Origin: Ashinkailepas kermadecensis
Lineage: Eukaryota > Arthropoda > Thecostraca > Neolepadidae
Reading direction: 5' to 3'
NCBI GenBank assembly: GCA_034440615.1
Contig: JAOTOM010004961.1
Location: forward strand, 220,001-284,000
Length of the DNA: 64,000 nt
How positions within the stretch are numbered: position 1 is the stretch's first letter; every line of letters starts with the position of its first letter. Made by a program: the position numbers and the translations under genes. Of this stretch, positions 45,801 to 58,880 are shown piece after piece. The notes beneath the pieces are model-generated. The model saw only the letters and a list, made by a program, of their open reading frames with translations. It did not search any database and was not told the origin of the DNA.

Positions 45801-47911
45801 AGAAAAACGGAGAGGTCCAAAAAGGAACACCTGACTAGAGCCTCAGTTCGGTAGCCAATCTAGGAGCGTATTTAACCAATGGGATGAGGTGAATCACAGC
45901 TCAGCGGTTATCCGGATTTCCTACCCACCAGAAAACGTGAGAAGAAGAACTAATCATCGAATTGAATTCAGGATGGTCCCTTGTGTCTCTTAAGTCTGAA
46001 CACGTTATGACTTTATGAGGTGCCGTGTGTTGTCATCTGTCAGCTATTTTGCACTGAATTATTGGTCCACAAAATAAGCGCTTAAATTCCGTTTCAGCCG
46101 GGTGCCACATGATCTAGTTCGTTTCGTTTCAAGTGGCTTATATTCCAAGGTGCACGATGTGTACTACAGGGATGACTGAGTTGACTGAACACCTATGTGT
46201 TGGAGGTAAGCCGTGAGGATGAACACCATACCATGCATTTTTATTTATTGCGTTTTATTTTCCCCAGTCTGTAAGCCTGCCAATCTTGGTCTGCCACACA
46301 CCCGATCAAAGAATTTTCAATCAGTGATCACTCGCCTTTCCTGTTTCTCATCCTCTCCAGCATCAATCATCAGACTTCTTTTGCCATGGGCAGCAAGTAA
46401 GCTAAGTTCTTGCTTATTCTTTCTCCTCACCAACATCGGTGAACATTTACAACGGGGGACATCTTAAAGTCGCATAGTGCTATATCATGGAAACTAGGGC
46501 ACACCACATACCCTTTAGTGAGGTTGTAATGAGCTTACACCTCCCCCCCACACACACACAGCGGAAGTTGAAGAAATTTTGCTCCAACAGTAATAGTAAT
46601 ACTTATGGTTCCATTCGCACCAAGAAGATAAACCTGTTATTACAAAAGAATCCATCAGTCGTGAAAAGAGTTCCAAGTCCAGCGAGAAGTATGAATTTGA
46701 AAGTGCTTATGCTGCGATGATAGTTTTTTTCTTCATTACCACATGTTGCTGTTAACCATAGGCGCGCCCAGGAGGCCTGCCCCCCCCGCCCCTAGCTGTG
46801 AAAGTTTTGTGTTCACTATTAAAATTATCGGGTTCTCTATCCAAAAGTGCTCCACCATGATACTTTGCGAAATTCCTGGGTGTGCCCCTGCTGTTGACCC
46901 TGGCCCACCCATTTTTTTAGACGTTCCTACGCCCATGCGCAGAGTGACAGCCGAAGCAGGTCGACCGAGGAGGCTAGCGTTGGTGAAGACTTGTGTGACA
47001 CAGGAGTGGGTGAGAAGTCGTGTCGGGAGAAGCTGGGATCACCTGTCCAATGATAGAGACATAGCACGACCGGGCCGGTGGCTTCCAATGCTTGTCCCAC
47101 CTCGAGGCTGGGGAGGTATGGCTGGACGACCAGATGCACGGTATCCGTCGAAGTGTGAAGCAGATTGTGTATGTAGAGAGATGTACCTGAGACGTGCAAC
47201 GTGTTCTCCAGACGAGTTGCAATCACGCCACCATGAATATAATTCCACGGTAACAGTCTAGCAGTCTGAACGTAGGCTTCGATGTGCCCGAAAATCCAGT
47301 CATCATTCAGGCAACTTCAGGAGTAAGGGAGCAAGCATGACACGTGTTCACTAATTATTGGCACGCATGTCATAATTAACTGGTGCAACAAATACTTCAT
47401 GCAGATGGCTGCTATTTTACAACCGAGAGTATCCATATTGTGTGAACACGAAAGTATATCACAGGCGGTCAATATGGTGACTTTAAGCGGGCAAGGTGCC
47501 CTGAGACTTGGTGGCAAAATTGATGCGAGACAATTTGAACGCGGCAAAGTCGTCCATTGTGCACGACTCACTGCCGCTAGGCATGACCAGGAGGACTGCA
47601 TATGGTAGCTTGATGAAGACCAAGGGAATCGGAACAGCAGATCATGCAGGAGAGGGCAAGGATGGAAGACCAAGGCAGAAGATGAGGGTGTGACAATGAC
47701 AGGCTCCCACAAGAGCCACCACCATGAAAGTAGGTGTCTCGCGATGCTTGCTAGCGCGGCGTTTTAATGTACGCACGGCCTATGTAAATATAATTTTACA
47801 AGAGCCCAAGATTACCTAACGCAAGAGGGTCATAGTACCAAAAGTGACACCCAATAAAATTCCGAAAGAGCGGATCCGATTCTGGGCGTGAAGTAAACGT
47901 TTCTGACTTTG
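45801..47911. other. Intron 3, unique part
   Basis: Single-copy DNA. The frame at 46743-47261 (172 codons) has no recognised domain and crosses a GGCGCGCCCAGGAGGCC repeat head at 46761. A stretch at 46562-46687 has an exon-like acceptor (CACACAG) but the wrong phase for this gene. Confidence 0.45.
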
Positions 47912-48129
47912 CACGGTGCCAAGTTGTTGGGGACGAGTAGTCTAGGGGTAAGTTGCCCGTCTCACAATCGAAAGATTGTGGGTTCGAGTCTCACCTGTCG
48001 CTACTCTTCGCCCGCGGCCAATCGGCGTGAGAGATTGGCGACGCTACATGACTCAACGGTCGATGTGTCGCAAAACCAATAACCAACCAACCAACCAACC
48101 AATAACCAACCAACCACGGTGCCAAGTTG
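47912..48129 (+). mobile_element. Young tRNA-derived SINE with 15-bp target-site duplications
   Basis: Perfect 15-bp duplications CACGGTGCCAAGTTG flank the element (47912-47926 and 48115-48129). The element (47927-48114) has an A-box-like TAGTCTAGGGG (47938-47948), a B box GGTTCGAGTC (47981-47990) and a short body, and ends in CAATAACCAACCAACC repeats instead of poly-A. The perfect duplication points to a recent insertion by a LINE-type machinery that accepts a simple-repeat tail. An older relative lies at 4612-4787. The hairpin ACAATCGAAAGATTGT replaces a normal anticodon arm, so it is not a tRNA gene. Confidence 0.92.
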
Positions 48130-48288
48130 GCTCCCGCAATTAGAGGTGCTCGGCATCTTGTGTCACGTCACGCTATCCCGCCTGGTGGACGGCGTGACGA
48201 TAGTTCGCCGTCCCTGTCTGGACATGAAGTCACCGAGGAATCGGGTGTCCAGACACAGACACAGACACGTCCTTTCTCTCTCACCCCT

Positions 48289-48410
<122 letters not shown>

Positions 48411-48530
48411 TCCCTCCGTCTCCATTTCGGCCGGTATCCATCTCCGTCTCTGTCTGTGTCTATCTTTTTCTCCATCTCCATCTCCGTCTCCGCCGCTGGC
48501 CTGCCGCCGTTGCTCTCCGTCCCCGTCTCC

Positions 48531-49189
48531 GAGCCTGCGTCCGTGCGTGGTTGTGCCCACGAGTGCAAACCTGCTGCCAGATGTGCCGGCTCAGCCGTGA
48601 TAGGCTGCTCTGGATAGGGCAGTGGGGAAGGGTAGCCTCTTTTTTGGATGTGATGGGATGAAATGTCTCTTTCTGGAAATGACATCCTGAAAAAGTGAAA
48701 TGGTGTATTATTCAACTAAAAGGGCTTCCCTGGCCTTGGATGGATACTCCACACTGGGATGAAATGAACTCAAAGGCGGACACAAGGTGCGGGGCTGCCG
48801 GGTTATGCCCACTGGTGATCCAGATCATCGATATGAATTATTCCATACCGAATGATAGTGTGTATTTACTGAATTCCTTGGTGCGCTCTCCCCCTTTAAA
48901 AGGATGCACCTGATCAAGAATGTCACTTACCGCAGCTTGATAACGTGTCGCCGAGTGAGAAGGGTTTCTCTGGCTTTAACAATTTACCTCTACGACATTA
49001 AGTGGTGCTTCTTACCAATAACTGTAATTTGTTCCACCGATAGTAAAAGCACGCGGTTCTGGCCATTATATTGCATTTTCTGTACCGGCAAATCAAGTTT
49101 ATAATGGCTGACTGGGTATCTTCTTTAAAATGTTAATCGCTTTGATAAAAGTTCAGCAGTGCCTTGCAGAGGCATATTAATTCCTAGTG
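48531..49189. other. Intron 3, unique part
   Basis: Single-copy DNA; nothing recognised. Confidence 0.5.
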
Positions 49190-50120
49190 TTAACACGCGC
49201 CCTGGAGGGCCTCTGAAAATTACGCGCACTGGAGTGGGGGGGGCGGATTCCCCCCCCCCCCTAAGATATCGGCTCCTATTGAAGCTGGAGGAACGAAATT
49301 CGCAGAGTGGATGGGTACAGTAGTAAACTCTATTGTGTGCACATTGCATGACCTTAGGTCAATATCTTCAAGGTCAAATGAGGTTACATTTGTCAAAATT
49401 TTCCTGTTTTGCGTGGCTTGGCTTGTCATTGTTATGGGTCGCTGTGATGGTGTTTAAATGCTCCAAAATGGGCATCAATGATGTTTTGGACATTACTAGT
49501 GATGCAATACAGATGCTAGACCCGACATTTGACCTCAGGCCACCTATATAGCAGCACTTTATCAGGTCAGCTACCTGTTCCAGTTACCGGAACCGTGTCG
49601 CCCGCCCGACTGCTCCGTCGGGCAGCTCGGCGCAATCGGCTTCGCGAAGAAAGGAGTGAAGTACATGAATAAAGTATGGAAACGCAAGGACAAACAGTAC
49701 AAATGACAAACAGTAGCGCATTTATGACAACATTCCAGTTGATCAAGTTTGGTTCCATTAACCTGTCATGAACTTGACCTGACTTGACCTCGGTGACCTA
49801 ACATGACCTTGAAACTATATAGCATATCAATATACATCAAACAAGTCACTAGTGTTGCCAAGAACACTTCCCTCTTGCGAATATACGGGAAGCGCATCAG
49901 CGCCGATTTTTGTGGTCTGGCGCTGGATTTTTATTTTTATTTTAGCGGCCCCTAACTTGAAACAATTTCGGCCTATTTCCATTTTTGCTTTAAACGACGC
50001 GCCGGTCATTTCTGAGCAGGTACGCAGAAAATCGCGTATATCGACCGGTAAAATCTGCAGTTATCTACGAAAAACCTGCGGGGTGGGCGGATTTCGCCCC
50101 CCCTCCAGTGCGCGTGTTAA
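49190..50120 (-). mobile_element. TTAA-flanked inverted-repeat element, copy 2
   Basis: A 923-bp element bounded by TTAA at 49190-49193 and 50117-50120, the same family as 29339-30263 but in reverse orientation. The left terminus CACGCGCCCTGGAGGG equals the right terminus of copy 1 read on the other strand. Differences from copy 1 are scattered substitutions plus length changes in the G/C homopolymers near the ends. No transposase frame; inferred piggyBac-like MITE. Confidence 0.85.
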
Positions 50121-50159
50121 CAACTTGACATAGTGGGAATGCAATAATCATGCAGAACA

Positions 50160-50725
50160 GTGGCGCAACCAGGATTTCAGTTCGGGGGGCCACGGTTGGA
50201 GAGCGGGCCCCTCGCAAGCGGGCCCCCTCATGTTTTTAAAAAGTCTGCGGAAAACATGCACTTACTTTTGAGCGGGCCCCTATGTTTGTAAAAACTAAAA
50301 CGAGGCGGGCCCCAGGTAAAAGCGGGCCCCTGGTTCTAAGCGGGCTATTGGTTCAATGCGGGCCCCTGGATCAAAGTGGGCCCGGTTCGAAGCGGGCCCC
50401 TGGTTCCAGAGAGCCCCTGGTTCAAGACAGGGCCCCAGGTTGAAGCGGGCCCCTGGTTCTAAGCGGGCTATTGGTTCAATGCGGGCCCCTGAATCAAAAT
50501 GGGCCCCGGTTCGAGGCGGGCCCTGGTTAAAACGGGCCCCCAGATTTTCAGTTGGTTCAAGGGCCCCTGATTCGAGCCACAGATCCGCTTCGCGGGCCCC
50601 TAGCCAGGGCTCTGAGTAGGGTGGCCCACTCCGAGCCAGGGGCCCGCTTCCGGGCCCCTGGCTCGGACCGGGCCACAAAAAATTTCGGGGGGCCATGCCC
50701 TTGGCCCCCTGGTTCGCTAGTGATG
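50160..50725. repeat. GGGCCCCTGGTTC repeat array
   Basis: It starts GTGGCGCAACCAGG (50161) and then repeats a roughly 13-28 bp unit containing GCGGGCCCCTGGTTCAAA. From about 50620 the array turns to GGCCCGCTTCCGGGCCCCTG. Confidence 0.9.
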
Positions 50726-51454
50726 CAGAACAACATAGTGAGATATACTCAATGCGAGGCGCAATCACATAATGACTATTCAAGTGTACAATTAACGGGC
50801 TGACATTCGTAACCGCACAGGAATTGCTCCATTATATGACATTCACTAAGAAGGCACATGTTTGTGATAAACAACAGGCATCGCTATATTTATGCGGAAT
50901 TCCTCCTCGCTTTCAACTTGAGGGTGATTTCCCTGTCGAGGATTCTCGTTAAAAAGGAATTCCATTGACCACAGATGTGTTCTCACACAGAGGCCAAGGG
51001 GGCCGGGGGCCCGGGCCCTCCTCAACAACCAAAAATACACTAGATCAAGCAAGAAATCTTGAGATTTGCATCGCCCCCCAAAAAAACATTTGGCACGCGA
51101 AGCGCGCCGATAACGGTTTCTGTTTCATGACATTTTGGGTCGGGCCCCCTTAAGGAAATCCTACCAGCGTCCCTTTTCTCACAACACGAATTGGATGCAA
51201 AGCGATTCACCAACATGCATTCATTTACAAATGTCAGGCTCAAGGATCACACACTTAAGTAGTCTTCCATAAATGTTACTATTTGGTTATGCATCCGTTT
51301 CACGTGAACAATGTGCGTGTGTGTCTTTTTCATCAGGGCTGGAAATGTCCGAAAATTGTATAATTACTGTTGAAGGGTGTTATATTAAGCACTTTCGTAG
51401 GATCACACTAAATATTATGCATCTCCGTATTTTTGAAGTGGGGAATCTAATACG
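50726..51454. other. Intron 3, mostly unique
   Basis: It contains another GGGGGCCGGGGGCCCGGGCC head at 50999-51018. No gene. Confidence 0.5.
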
Positions 51455-51603
51455 ATAGCCGATTCAAGCATTTGAAGAACCCAAGTGAATTTACAGGAAT
51501 TTGAGGAGCATACAACAAAGTTCAAGCCGATTGAATAGCCGATTCAAGCATTTAAAGAACCCAAGTGAATTTACAGGAATTTGAGGAGCATATAACAAAG
51601 TTC
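51455..51603. repeat. 80-bp tandem duplication
   Basis: Two copies starting ATAGCCGATTCAAGCATTT, offset by 80 bp. Confidence 0.95.
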
Positions 51604-53933
51604 GCGTGGGGAGAATTTAAGATGGGTAGTGGGTAGCCGTCCTAAGAGTAGCTAGGAATTGGTCACCCCGTCACGTTCATGTGGCATTTCCTTGCGTGAT
51701 TTCCATGTCCGACTTGCTTATTTCCGTGACGGTTAAATCGGTGTTAGCTTGCAAACTAATGGATGTCGTGGTTTCGCCTGTAGTTGCCGGTGGTAGCAAT
51801 GGTCTTGGGTTGAGATTGGACCCACTGTCATTAAACATAAGCACGCCATGCTAGAATGCCACGTCCATTTATCGCTGAAGCGCATTTCCTCGAAATTGAA
51901 CGGAAAAGGTACACCGTAACATTGTTTTGACACCGGAGTACTACGGATTCCTCCACCTCAGGGAGTCCTTTACCGAGGCTAGGGTAACACGCGTGTTGGT
52001 AGATGCACACACAGCAAATTAACGGTATCTGATGAATATTCCAAGATGATAACGATGATGGGCACTACTCTTCACTGCATTGAGTCATCTGCTGTTATTT
52101 CAGTGCATGTGATGGGTAGGGCTTTAAAGGTGCAAGGACTCCTTGTTAGTAAATATTCGCCTCCTCTAGTAATGCCACCCAAGTAGGTGTAGCCTCTCTG
52201 TCTTGTCTGTTGTTTCGAAAGTCTCGAGCACGGCCCACGTGGTTCGTTCTCGCAGCTGGCGCCCAGGCAGTGGATGACGTCACCTGCTTCGAATAGCAGT
52301 ATGCGTCACTTTGGGAGCGGGTGCAGAGCAGCTGTGTGGTTACGCCTGATTTCGGACCAACCTGAAACTGCAGCGTCCTGGCAGCGGGGCACCCCGCATA
52401 GCAGGCCCAAAAATACGCCCGTCGGCATAAATTTGAGCGGTCTTCGCGCTCGCCGGCGCGGGTGGCCGCCGGCGGACGCCTTACGCTCGGCTTAATGTCT
52501 GACGTCACTACTGTCGACCAGCCAGACGCCAGCTGTTGGCCGCGCAACAAGCCCTGCGAGACATCTGTGGGCGGGACGGTATACTTCTAGTAGTACAGTT
52601 CTGACGGTAGTGGCGCTGAATGTCAAGTAAGAGACATCACGTTTCTTTTTAACCCATTTTGGCTGAGCCTTCTTGAGCATGTTAATGAGGCGGACCTAGC
52701 CTACCTAGTAAAGTCGTCAACCTCCAGTGAGATAAATGCTTAATGATTGAGGGAGGCGATGGATATCAGAAGGGTTAGACGTGTAACCAGGCTCCGTCTT
52801 TAATCGGACAAGCCACCAGCAAAGCCCGACCAGTCAACAAATGACTTATGATCTCGGTTATCCGCCGATCTTTGGATACAGCGTCGGGACTTTCCCACAA
52901 ATGATACCGAGTATTGTCAGAGTTGTCTCTCCTCTTCGTCGTTTTCACTCACGATGTCTAGAAGACAATGCCACGCGTATGGGTCGGGAATTATGATATG
53001 GTGTTGCGTGGACAACGCGTATTTTTTAAAAACATTATCTACATGTACCTACTAGTTGAAAACTGTTTATCATAGGCTGGCATTGGTCGAAGGGTAATAC
53101 TTATTCGATGGTATTAATGTTTGCACTTCGGCTTGTTTTGCCAAGCCGAAGTACATGCTTGTTCTGACATCTATCTTTGTCAAATACGAATCCAGGGAAG
53201 TCCGAGAAGCTTCCAGAAACTAAAGATTCACCTGAATAGAATGTCTTTTAAAGACTGCATCTCGAATTGATATCCTAAGTGCCTATACCTTACCAGTTAA
53301 TAAGCCTGTACCCGGTGGCTAGCATTATCCCACCGATTTATCGCCGTCTTAAAATATTATGCACAACAGTGATTTATTTTAGGAAGCACAAATTCCGACA
53401 TGTCGTACCTATAACGAAAGCATTTTCCTTGGACATTATGCAAATATTCTGATATTGAACTCAATATGGTCTGCTTTTCTGCTAGAGCCAACGTTCCTCT
53501 CTGCGGCGCGGTGGCTCCGCTCCGCTTTGGCGTGCATTCTGTTATACGCAATGCAAATGTCGGTGATAAAATTGGTGTAAAAACGTAAATGTTTCTAAAA
53601 TAGTTAGTTTGCAACTTTGAATGTCATACTTCCAACGAAATACGCTCAGCTAAGGAAAGCAGACAGAGAACGTGTGAAGATGTCACATGGAAGCATCCAT
53701 TGCATACCATAACCTCCGTTGAATAGATGGTGTTGCTAATGCGAACGGTCGTAGTTTGGATATTTTTGGTTCCGATCTGAACTCCGATAAACTTTTTCGT
53801 CTATTGAACCCTCCCAGGAGATGTCAGCAACTGGAGGGGGTCGCGGTGTAGCGTCGTCCATGGACGACTGTCCGTGGCATTTGGCATGGGGGGGTACATG
53901 GACGTGGTCTGTATCGGTTCTTCAAACCAATGC
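51604..53933. other. Intron 3, unique part
   Basis: More than 2 kb of single-copy DNA with no recognised gene. A GC-richer stretch lies at 52430-52520. Confidence 0.5.
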
Positions 53934-54764
53934 CCATCACCACACCTATTACTAACAGTCGACACGCCTCAAAGCCAGTAACCACCAAGACCCACCACCA
54001 CATCTGTGACTAATAGTCGACACGTCTTAAAGCCAGTAACCACCAAGACCCACCACCACATCTGTGACTAATAGTCGACACGCCTTAAAGCCAGTAACCA
54101 CCAATACCCACCACAACATCTGTGACTAATAGTCGACACGCCTTAAAGCCAGTAACCACCAATACCCACCACCACACCCATGACTAACATTTGGCAAGCC
54201 TCAAAGTCAGTGACCACCAATACCCACCACAACACCTATGATTAACATTTGACACGCCTCAAAGCCAGTGATCAACAAGACCCACCACCACATCTGTGAC
54301 TAATAGTCGACACGTCTTAAAGCCAGTAACCACCAAGACCCACCACCACATCTGTGACTAATAGTCGACACGCCTTAAAGCCAGTAACCACCAATACCCA
54401 CCACCACATCTGTGACTAATAGTCGACACGCCTTAAAGCCAGTAACCACCAAGACCCACCACCACATCTGTGACTAATAGTCGACACGCCTTAAAGCCAG
54501 TAACCACCAATACCCACCACCACACCTATGACTAACATTTGGCAAGCCTCAAAGTCAGAAACCACCAATACCCACCACCACACCCATGACTAACATTTGG
54601 CAAGCCTCAAAGTCAGTGACCACCAATACCCACCACAACACCTATGACTAACATTTGGCAAGCCTCAAAGCCAGTAACCACCAATACCCACCACAACACC
54701 TGTGACTAGCACTTGACAAGCCTCAAAGTCAGTAACCACCAATACCCACCACCACATCCATGAC
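53934..54764. repeat. 58-bp minisatellite, about 14 copies, two subtypes
   Basis: Units contain AAGCCAGTAACCACCAA, ACCCACCACCACA and either CTAATAGTCGACACGCC or CTAACATTTGGCAAGCC. The two subtypes alternate in blocks. Confidence 0.96.
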
Positions 54765-55606
54765 TAGCTGTACGCTTTGGTCTATCTGCTGATGGCAACT
54801 TATATATCTGGAGGGCTATTTTCTAAAATCGCTAGGATATAAAGACATCTAAGCTTTGTAAGATTAACTGTTCGGGCTTCCTAAAAAAAGTGTTCGATCA
54901 TCATATCCGAGTTCAAGCTGCCGGGTATGTGGTAACGTATGGGAAATTCAGCTAAATGTTTCATTTGTTAATTGCATCTTGACAGCAGGAAATCGGTTGG
55001 AGGGTTATCTCGGACTCGATGAGGGTCGATCCTATCTTTCCAATCTGATCTTACCGAAGGAAATTAATCGTTTGGTTCAAATCGGTTCAGCAGTTCCTGA
55101 GATAGTCCCACAGATACCATGGCGTACTGATTACATTGGACCTCATTGTGAACTCGAACTAAAGACCAGCAAGATGGCAAAATAAAAATTCGTTGACGTA
55201 TCTGGTATACTTTAATCGGTTGAAAATGAACTATACCAATGTTCAACATGCATTAGGCCATCATTAAAATTATCATCTTTTGGATTTAACACTCAGCTGT
55301 ACACTTTTTCCGTATACAAAACGCAATGCTCTGAATCATCCGAAGCTCTTACTAACCAGGAGTTTAACTGATTTGGTTCGAATAATTTCGACTCTTTTAT
55401 GAAATAAGCCTAAAGATATATTATGCGCAGTACGAGGAAAATCGCCTGAACAAAACGTTACGATTACATGCATAATACACCTTATGTCCATGCTATTATA
55501 TATGATATGTTCCATACATAGATGACAAACTAACAAGCAAAATCAATGCTGCAGAAAAAAACCTTACGGCTACCACTTCTCATAGCATGAACAAGCGGCA
55601 AGTATT
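54765..55606. other. Intron 3, unique part
   Basis: AT-rich single-copy DNA; nothing recognised. Confidence 0.5.
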
Positions 55607-56254
55607 ATCTCTGACCCCCTCGCACGATCAGCACCAGACCCACCTCCTCTGACACCCTCGCACGATCAGCACCAGACCCACCTCCTCTGACATTCTCGCA
55701 CGATCAGCACCAGACCCACCTCCTCTGACACCCTCGCACGATCAGCACCAGACCCACCTCCTCTGACACCCTCGCACGATCAGCACCAGACCCACCTCCT
55801 CTGATACCCTCGCACGATCAGCACCGAACCCACCTCCTCTGACACCCTCGCACGATCAGCACCAGACCCACTTCCTCTGACACCCTCGCACGGTCAGCAC
55901 CAGACCCACCTCCTCTGACATTCTCGCACGATCAGCACCAGACCCACCTCCTCTGACACCCTCGCACGATCAGCACCAGACCCACCTCCTCTGACATTAT
56001 CGCACGATCAGCACCAGACCCACCTCCTCTGACACCCTCGCACGATCAGCACCGGACCCACCTCCTCTGACACCCTCGCACGATCAGCACCAGACCCACC
56101 TCCTCTGACACCCTCGCACGATCAGCACCAGACCCACCTCCTCTGACACCCTCGCACGATCAGCACCAGACCCACCTCCTCTGACACCCTCGCACGATCA
56201 GCACCAGACCCACCTCCTCTGACACCCTCGCACGATCAGCACCAGACCCACCTC
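55607..56254. repeat. 38-bp minisatellite, about 17 copies
   Basis: Units of CTCTGACACCCTCGCACGAT plus CAGCACCAGACCCACCTC, highly uniform. Confidence 0.97.
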
Positions 56255-56289
56255 CATGCCCGGCGGGCAACCACACATCGAACTGCTGC

Positions 56290-56560
56290 ATGGCGGAGCT
56301 GCAATGGAAATGCCTCACCCGAAATACTGTATATGTAATAACGTGCAAGCTGTGCCATACCACAATCACTGCTGACATAGGTAAAAACGAGCGTTCCGTC
56401 AGGGAAATGTTTAATGAGCACCGAAGAGATGTCATTAACAATACTAAAACATCCCCTTTGGTGGGCACTTCATCAAGCACATCCAGAAAAGCCCATTAAG
56501 TCAGACACACTCAACATATCCATATTGAAAGCGTGCAAAGATGTTGCGGAACTTCAAATA
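56290..56560 (+). pseudogene. Penelope-like GIY-YIG endonuclease fragment
   Basis: Reads NTVYVITCKLCHTTITADIG, then ERSVREMFNEHRRDVINN, then (after a frame shift near 56470) VGHFIKHIQ. The pattern VVYLITC..C...YVG.T.R.L..R..EHRRDI.N resembles the GIY-YIG endonuclease at the C-terminus of Penelope-like retroelements. Here the normal YVGET position reads ADIG, so a catalytic tyrosine is lost. It lies between the 38-bp array and a CA/TA-rich region. No reverse transcriptase part is seen. Confidence 0.7.
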
Positions 56561-56654
56561 CCTGAGTCCATAGAAATTCGCAATCACAAATCACCACTTA
56601 ACACACACAGCGCCTTGGACACTTATCAAACCCAAACCATCCACCGCATGGCCC

Positions 56655-56931
56655 TACAACTGCCCACACACCCACACTCCCCCCCCCCACACACACCCCC
56701 CCCCCACACACACACTCCCACACATCCACACCCAAATCCTCCACATACATACCTTCCCACTCCCTCACCAATCCACACACACCCACACTCCCATCCCCTC
56801 GCACACATGGCCTCCCCTCCCCCACCAGCCCACACAAACACACACTCACATACCCCCACACACATTCTTTCCTCCTCCCCCCCCCACACACACACACTCA
56901 TTCACTCTCACATCTACCCCTTCTATCTTTA

Positions 56932-56982
<51 letters not shown>
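56655..56982. repeat. CA-rich tract ending in (TA)n
   Basis: Irregular CACACAC/CCCACACA repeats to about 56920, then (TA)n at 56934-56982. Confidence 0.95.
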
Positions 56983-56985
<3 letters not shown>

Positions 56986-57215
56986 TTTCATGGATACAAT
57001 GCAGAGCTATCCATTGTTAGTCGGGCAGCTGAAATCAGTTCAGCAGTTCCTGTGTCAGTAAGCCATGGAATACTTTATCCCGCCCATCCTATTACCTAAG
57101 CACAGAAAAAGTAAAATATACGTAAAATATACGTAAATATACGATACGTCACAAATGCGCTTGAAGTTACGGGCATATCCTTCAAAAATGGGACTAGTGA
57201 TGTTACAAACAACAA

Positions 57216-57675
57216 ATTAATGCATCCGACATCAGTTAATGGAAGGCACCCGACATCAGTCAATGGAAGGCACCCGACATCAGTCAACGGAAGGCACCCG
57301 ACATCAGTAAATGGAAGGCACCCGACATCAGTCAACGGAAGACACCCGCCATCAGTCAATGGAAGGCACCCGACATCAGTCAATGGAAGACACCCGACAT
57401 CAGTTAATGGAATGCACCCGACATCAGTCAACGGAAGGCACCCGATATCAGTTAATGGAAGGCACCCGACATCAGTAAATGGAAGGCACCCGACATCAGT
57501 CAACGGAAGGCATCCGACATCAGTTAATGGAAGGCACCCGACATCAGTCAACGGAAGGCACCCGACATCAGTCAATGGAAGACACCCGACATCAGTTAAT
57601 GGAAGGCACCCGACATCAGTCAACGGAAGGCACCGGACATCAGTCAATGGAAGGCACCTGACATCAGTCAATGGC
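57216..57675. repeat. 24-bp minisatellite, about 19 copies
   Basis: Units of GGAAGGCACCCGACATCAGT plus CAAC/TAAT. Because 24 is a multiple of three, open frames run on both strands and are artefacts. Confidence 0.97.
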
Positions 57676-57851
57676 GAGCTAACGCAGGCTACAAAGGCGA
57701 TGCAGACATATGACCAGCACGTGACAGCAAACCACTGCACGTCCCGCTACCACGGCATATCAGGTGCCAAAGTGCACCACACAACTCAGCAACGCGGCAG
57801 CATAGGTCTGTGAACAGCTAGGTTTCATCATTGCCGCATATGTTTCTGTGA

Positions 57852-58408
57852 CTGCCTGATGGCGCGTGATTGCCTGATTCCGTGATTGCCTGATTCTGTG
57901 ATTGCCTGATTCTGTGATTGCTTGATTATGTGATTGCCTGATTCTGTGATTGCCTGATTCTGTGATTGCCTGATTCTGTGATTGCCTAATTCTGTGATTG
58001 CCTGATTCTGTGATTGCCTGATTCTGTGATTGCCTGATTCTGTGATTGCCTGATTCTGTGATTGCCTGATTCTGTGATTGCCTGATTCTGTGATTGCCTG
58101 ATTCTGTGATTGCCCGATTCTGTGATTGCCTGATGGCGTGCGATTGCCTGATGTCATGTGATTGCCTGATGGCGTGTGATTTCTTGATGTCATGTGATTG
58201 CCTGATGGCGTGTGATTGCCTGATTATGTGATTGCCTGATGGCATGTGATTGCCCGATGGCGTGTGATTGCCTGATGGCGTGTGATTGCCTGATGGCGTG
58301 TGATTGCCTGATGGCGTGTGATTGCCTGATGGCGTGTGATTGCCTGATTCTATGATTGCCTGATGGCGCGTGATTGTTCGATTATGTGATTGTCTGATGG
58401 CGTGTGAG
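57852..58408. repeat. 16-18 bp minisatellite, about 34 copies, two subtypes
   Basis: GTGATTGCCTGATTCT (16 bp) dominates 57880-58120 and GTGATTGCCTGATGGCGT (18 bp) dominates 58125-58400. Confidence 0.97.
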
Positions 58409-58731
58409 TGGCACAACGTGCGTCAGCAATACCTTGAGCCACCACATGCCAGGAAAAAATACGTTCTCGTCCAATTACATCAGATTCAATAGCGTCAGCA
58501 TCAATAAATACACCTTCATCGCGGCCGGGAATAGTCTGCCAATAATGTTCCCCTGCCGCCAGAGATCACTCAAAGACCCATGAGCCGCCAGGTGATACCG
58601 ACATCACCTTTGATTCACTGCACCTACGATTACATCTGTCTACGGGTCATGCCTTGGGGTTCACTGCACTTAGTGTGCTGATTCACAGGCTATCCCAACA
58701 TTCTCAGATTGCGTTAGATAAATTGGATTGT
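58409..58731. other. Intron 3, unique part
   Basis: Single-copy DNA, no feature. Confidence 0.5.
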
Positions 58732-58880
58732 GGGATCGTCAGGGTTACCGACGGCCCTGACCGGGAATACTCAGCCACAGCTGCTGAGTGGCAGACAATG
58801 CTCGGGTGTGGGATCGACAGGATTGCCGACGGCCCTGACCGGGAATATTCAGTGCCAGCAGCAGAGTAGCAGACAATGTT
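58732..58880. repeat. 78-bp tandem duplication
   Basis: Two copies starting GGGATCG(T/A)CAGG with CCGACGGCCCTGACCGGGAA in each. Confidence 0.94.

Noticed and set aside
46562..46687. Possible extra exon (RKLKKFCSNSNSNTYGSIRT) after a CACACAG acceptor
   Set aside because: It opens only in phase 0, whereas exon 3 ends in phase 1; in the required phase a stop appears after about ten codons. The donor is also weak.
46743..47261. 172-codon open frame
   Set aside because: No recognisable domain; it starts inside a repeat head, and overlapping minus frames are equally open.
47927..48000. Possible functional tRNA gene
   Set aside because: The internal boxes are present but the anticodon arm is replaced by a GAAA-loop hairpin, and the unit is flanked by target-site duplications.
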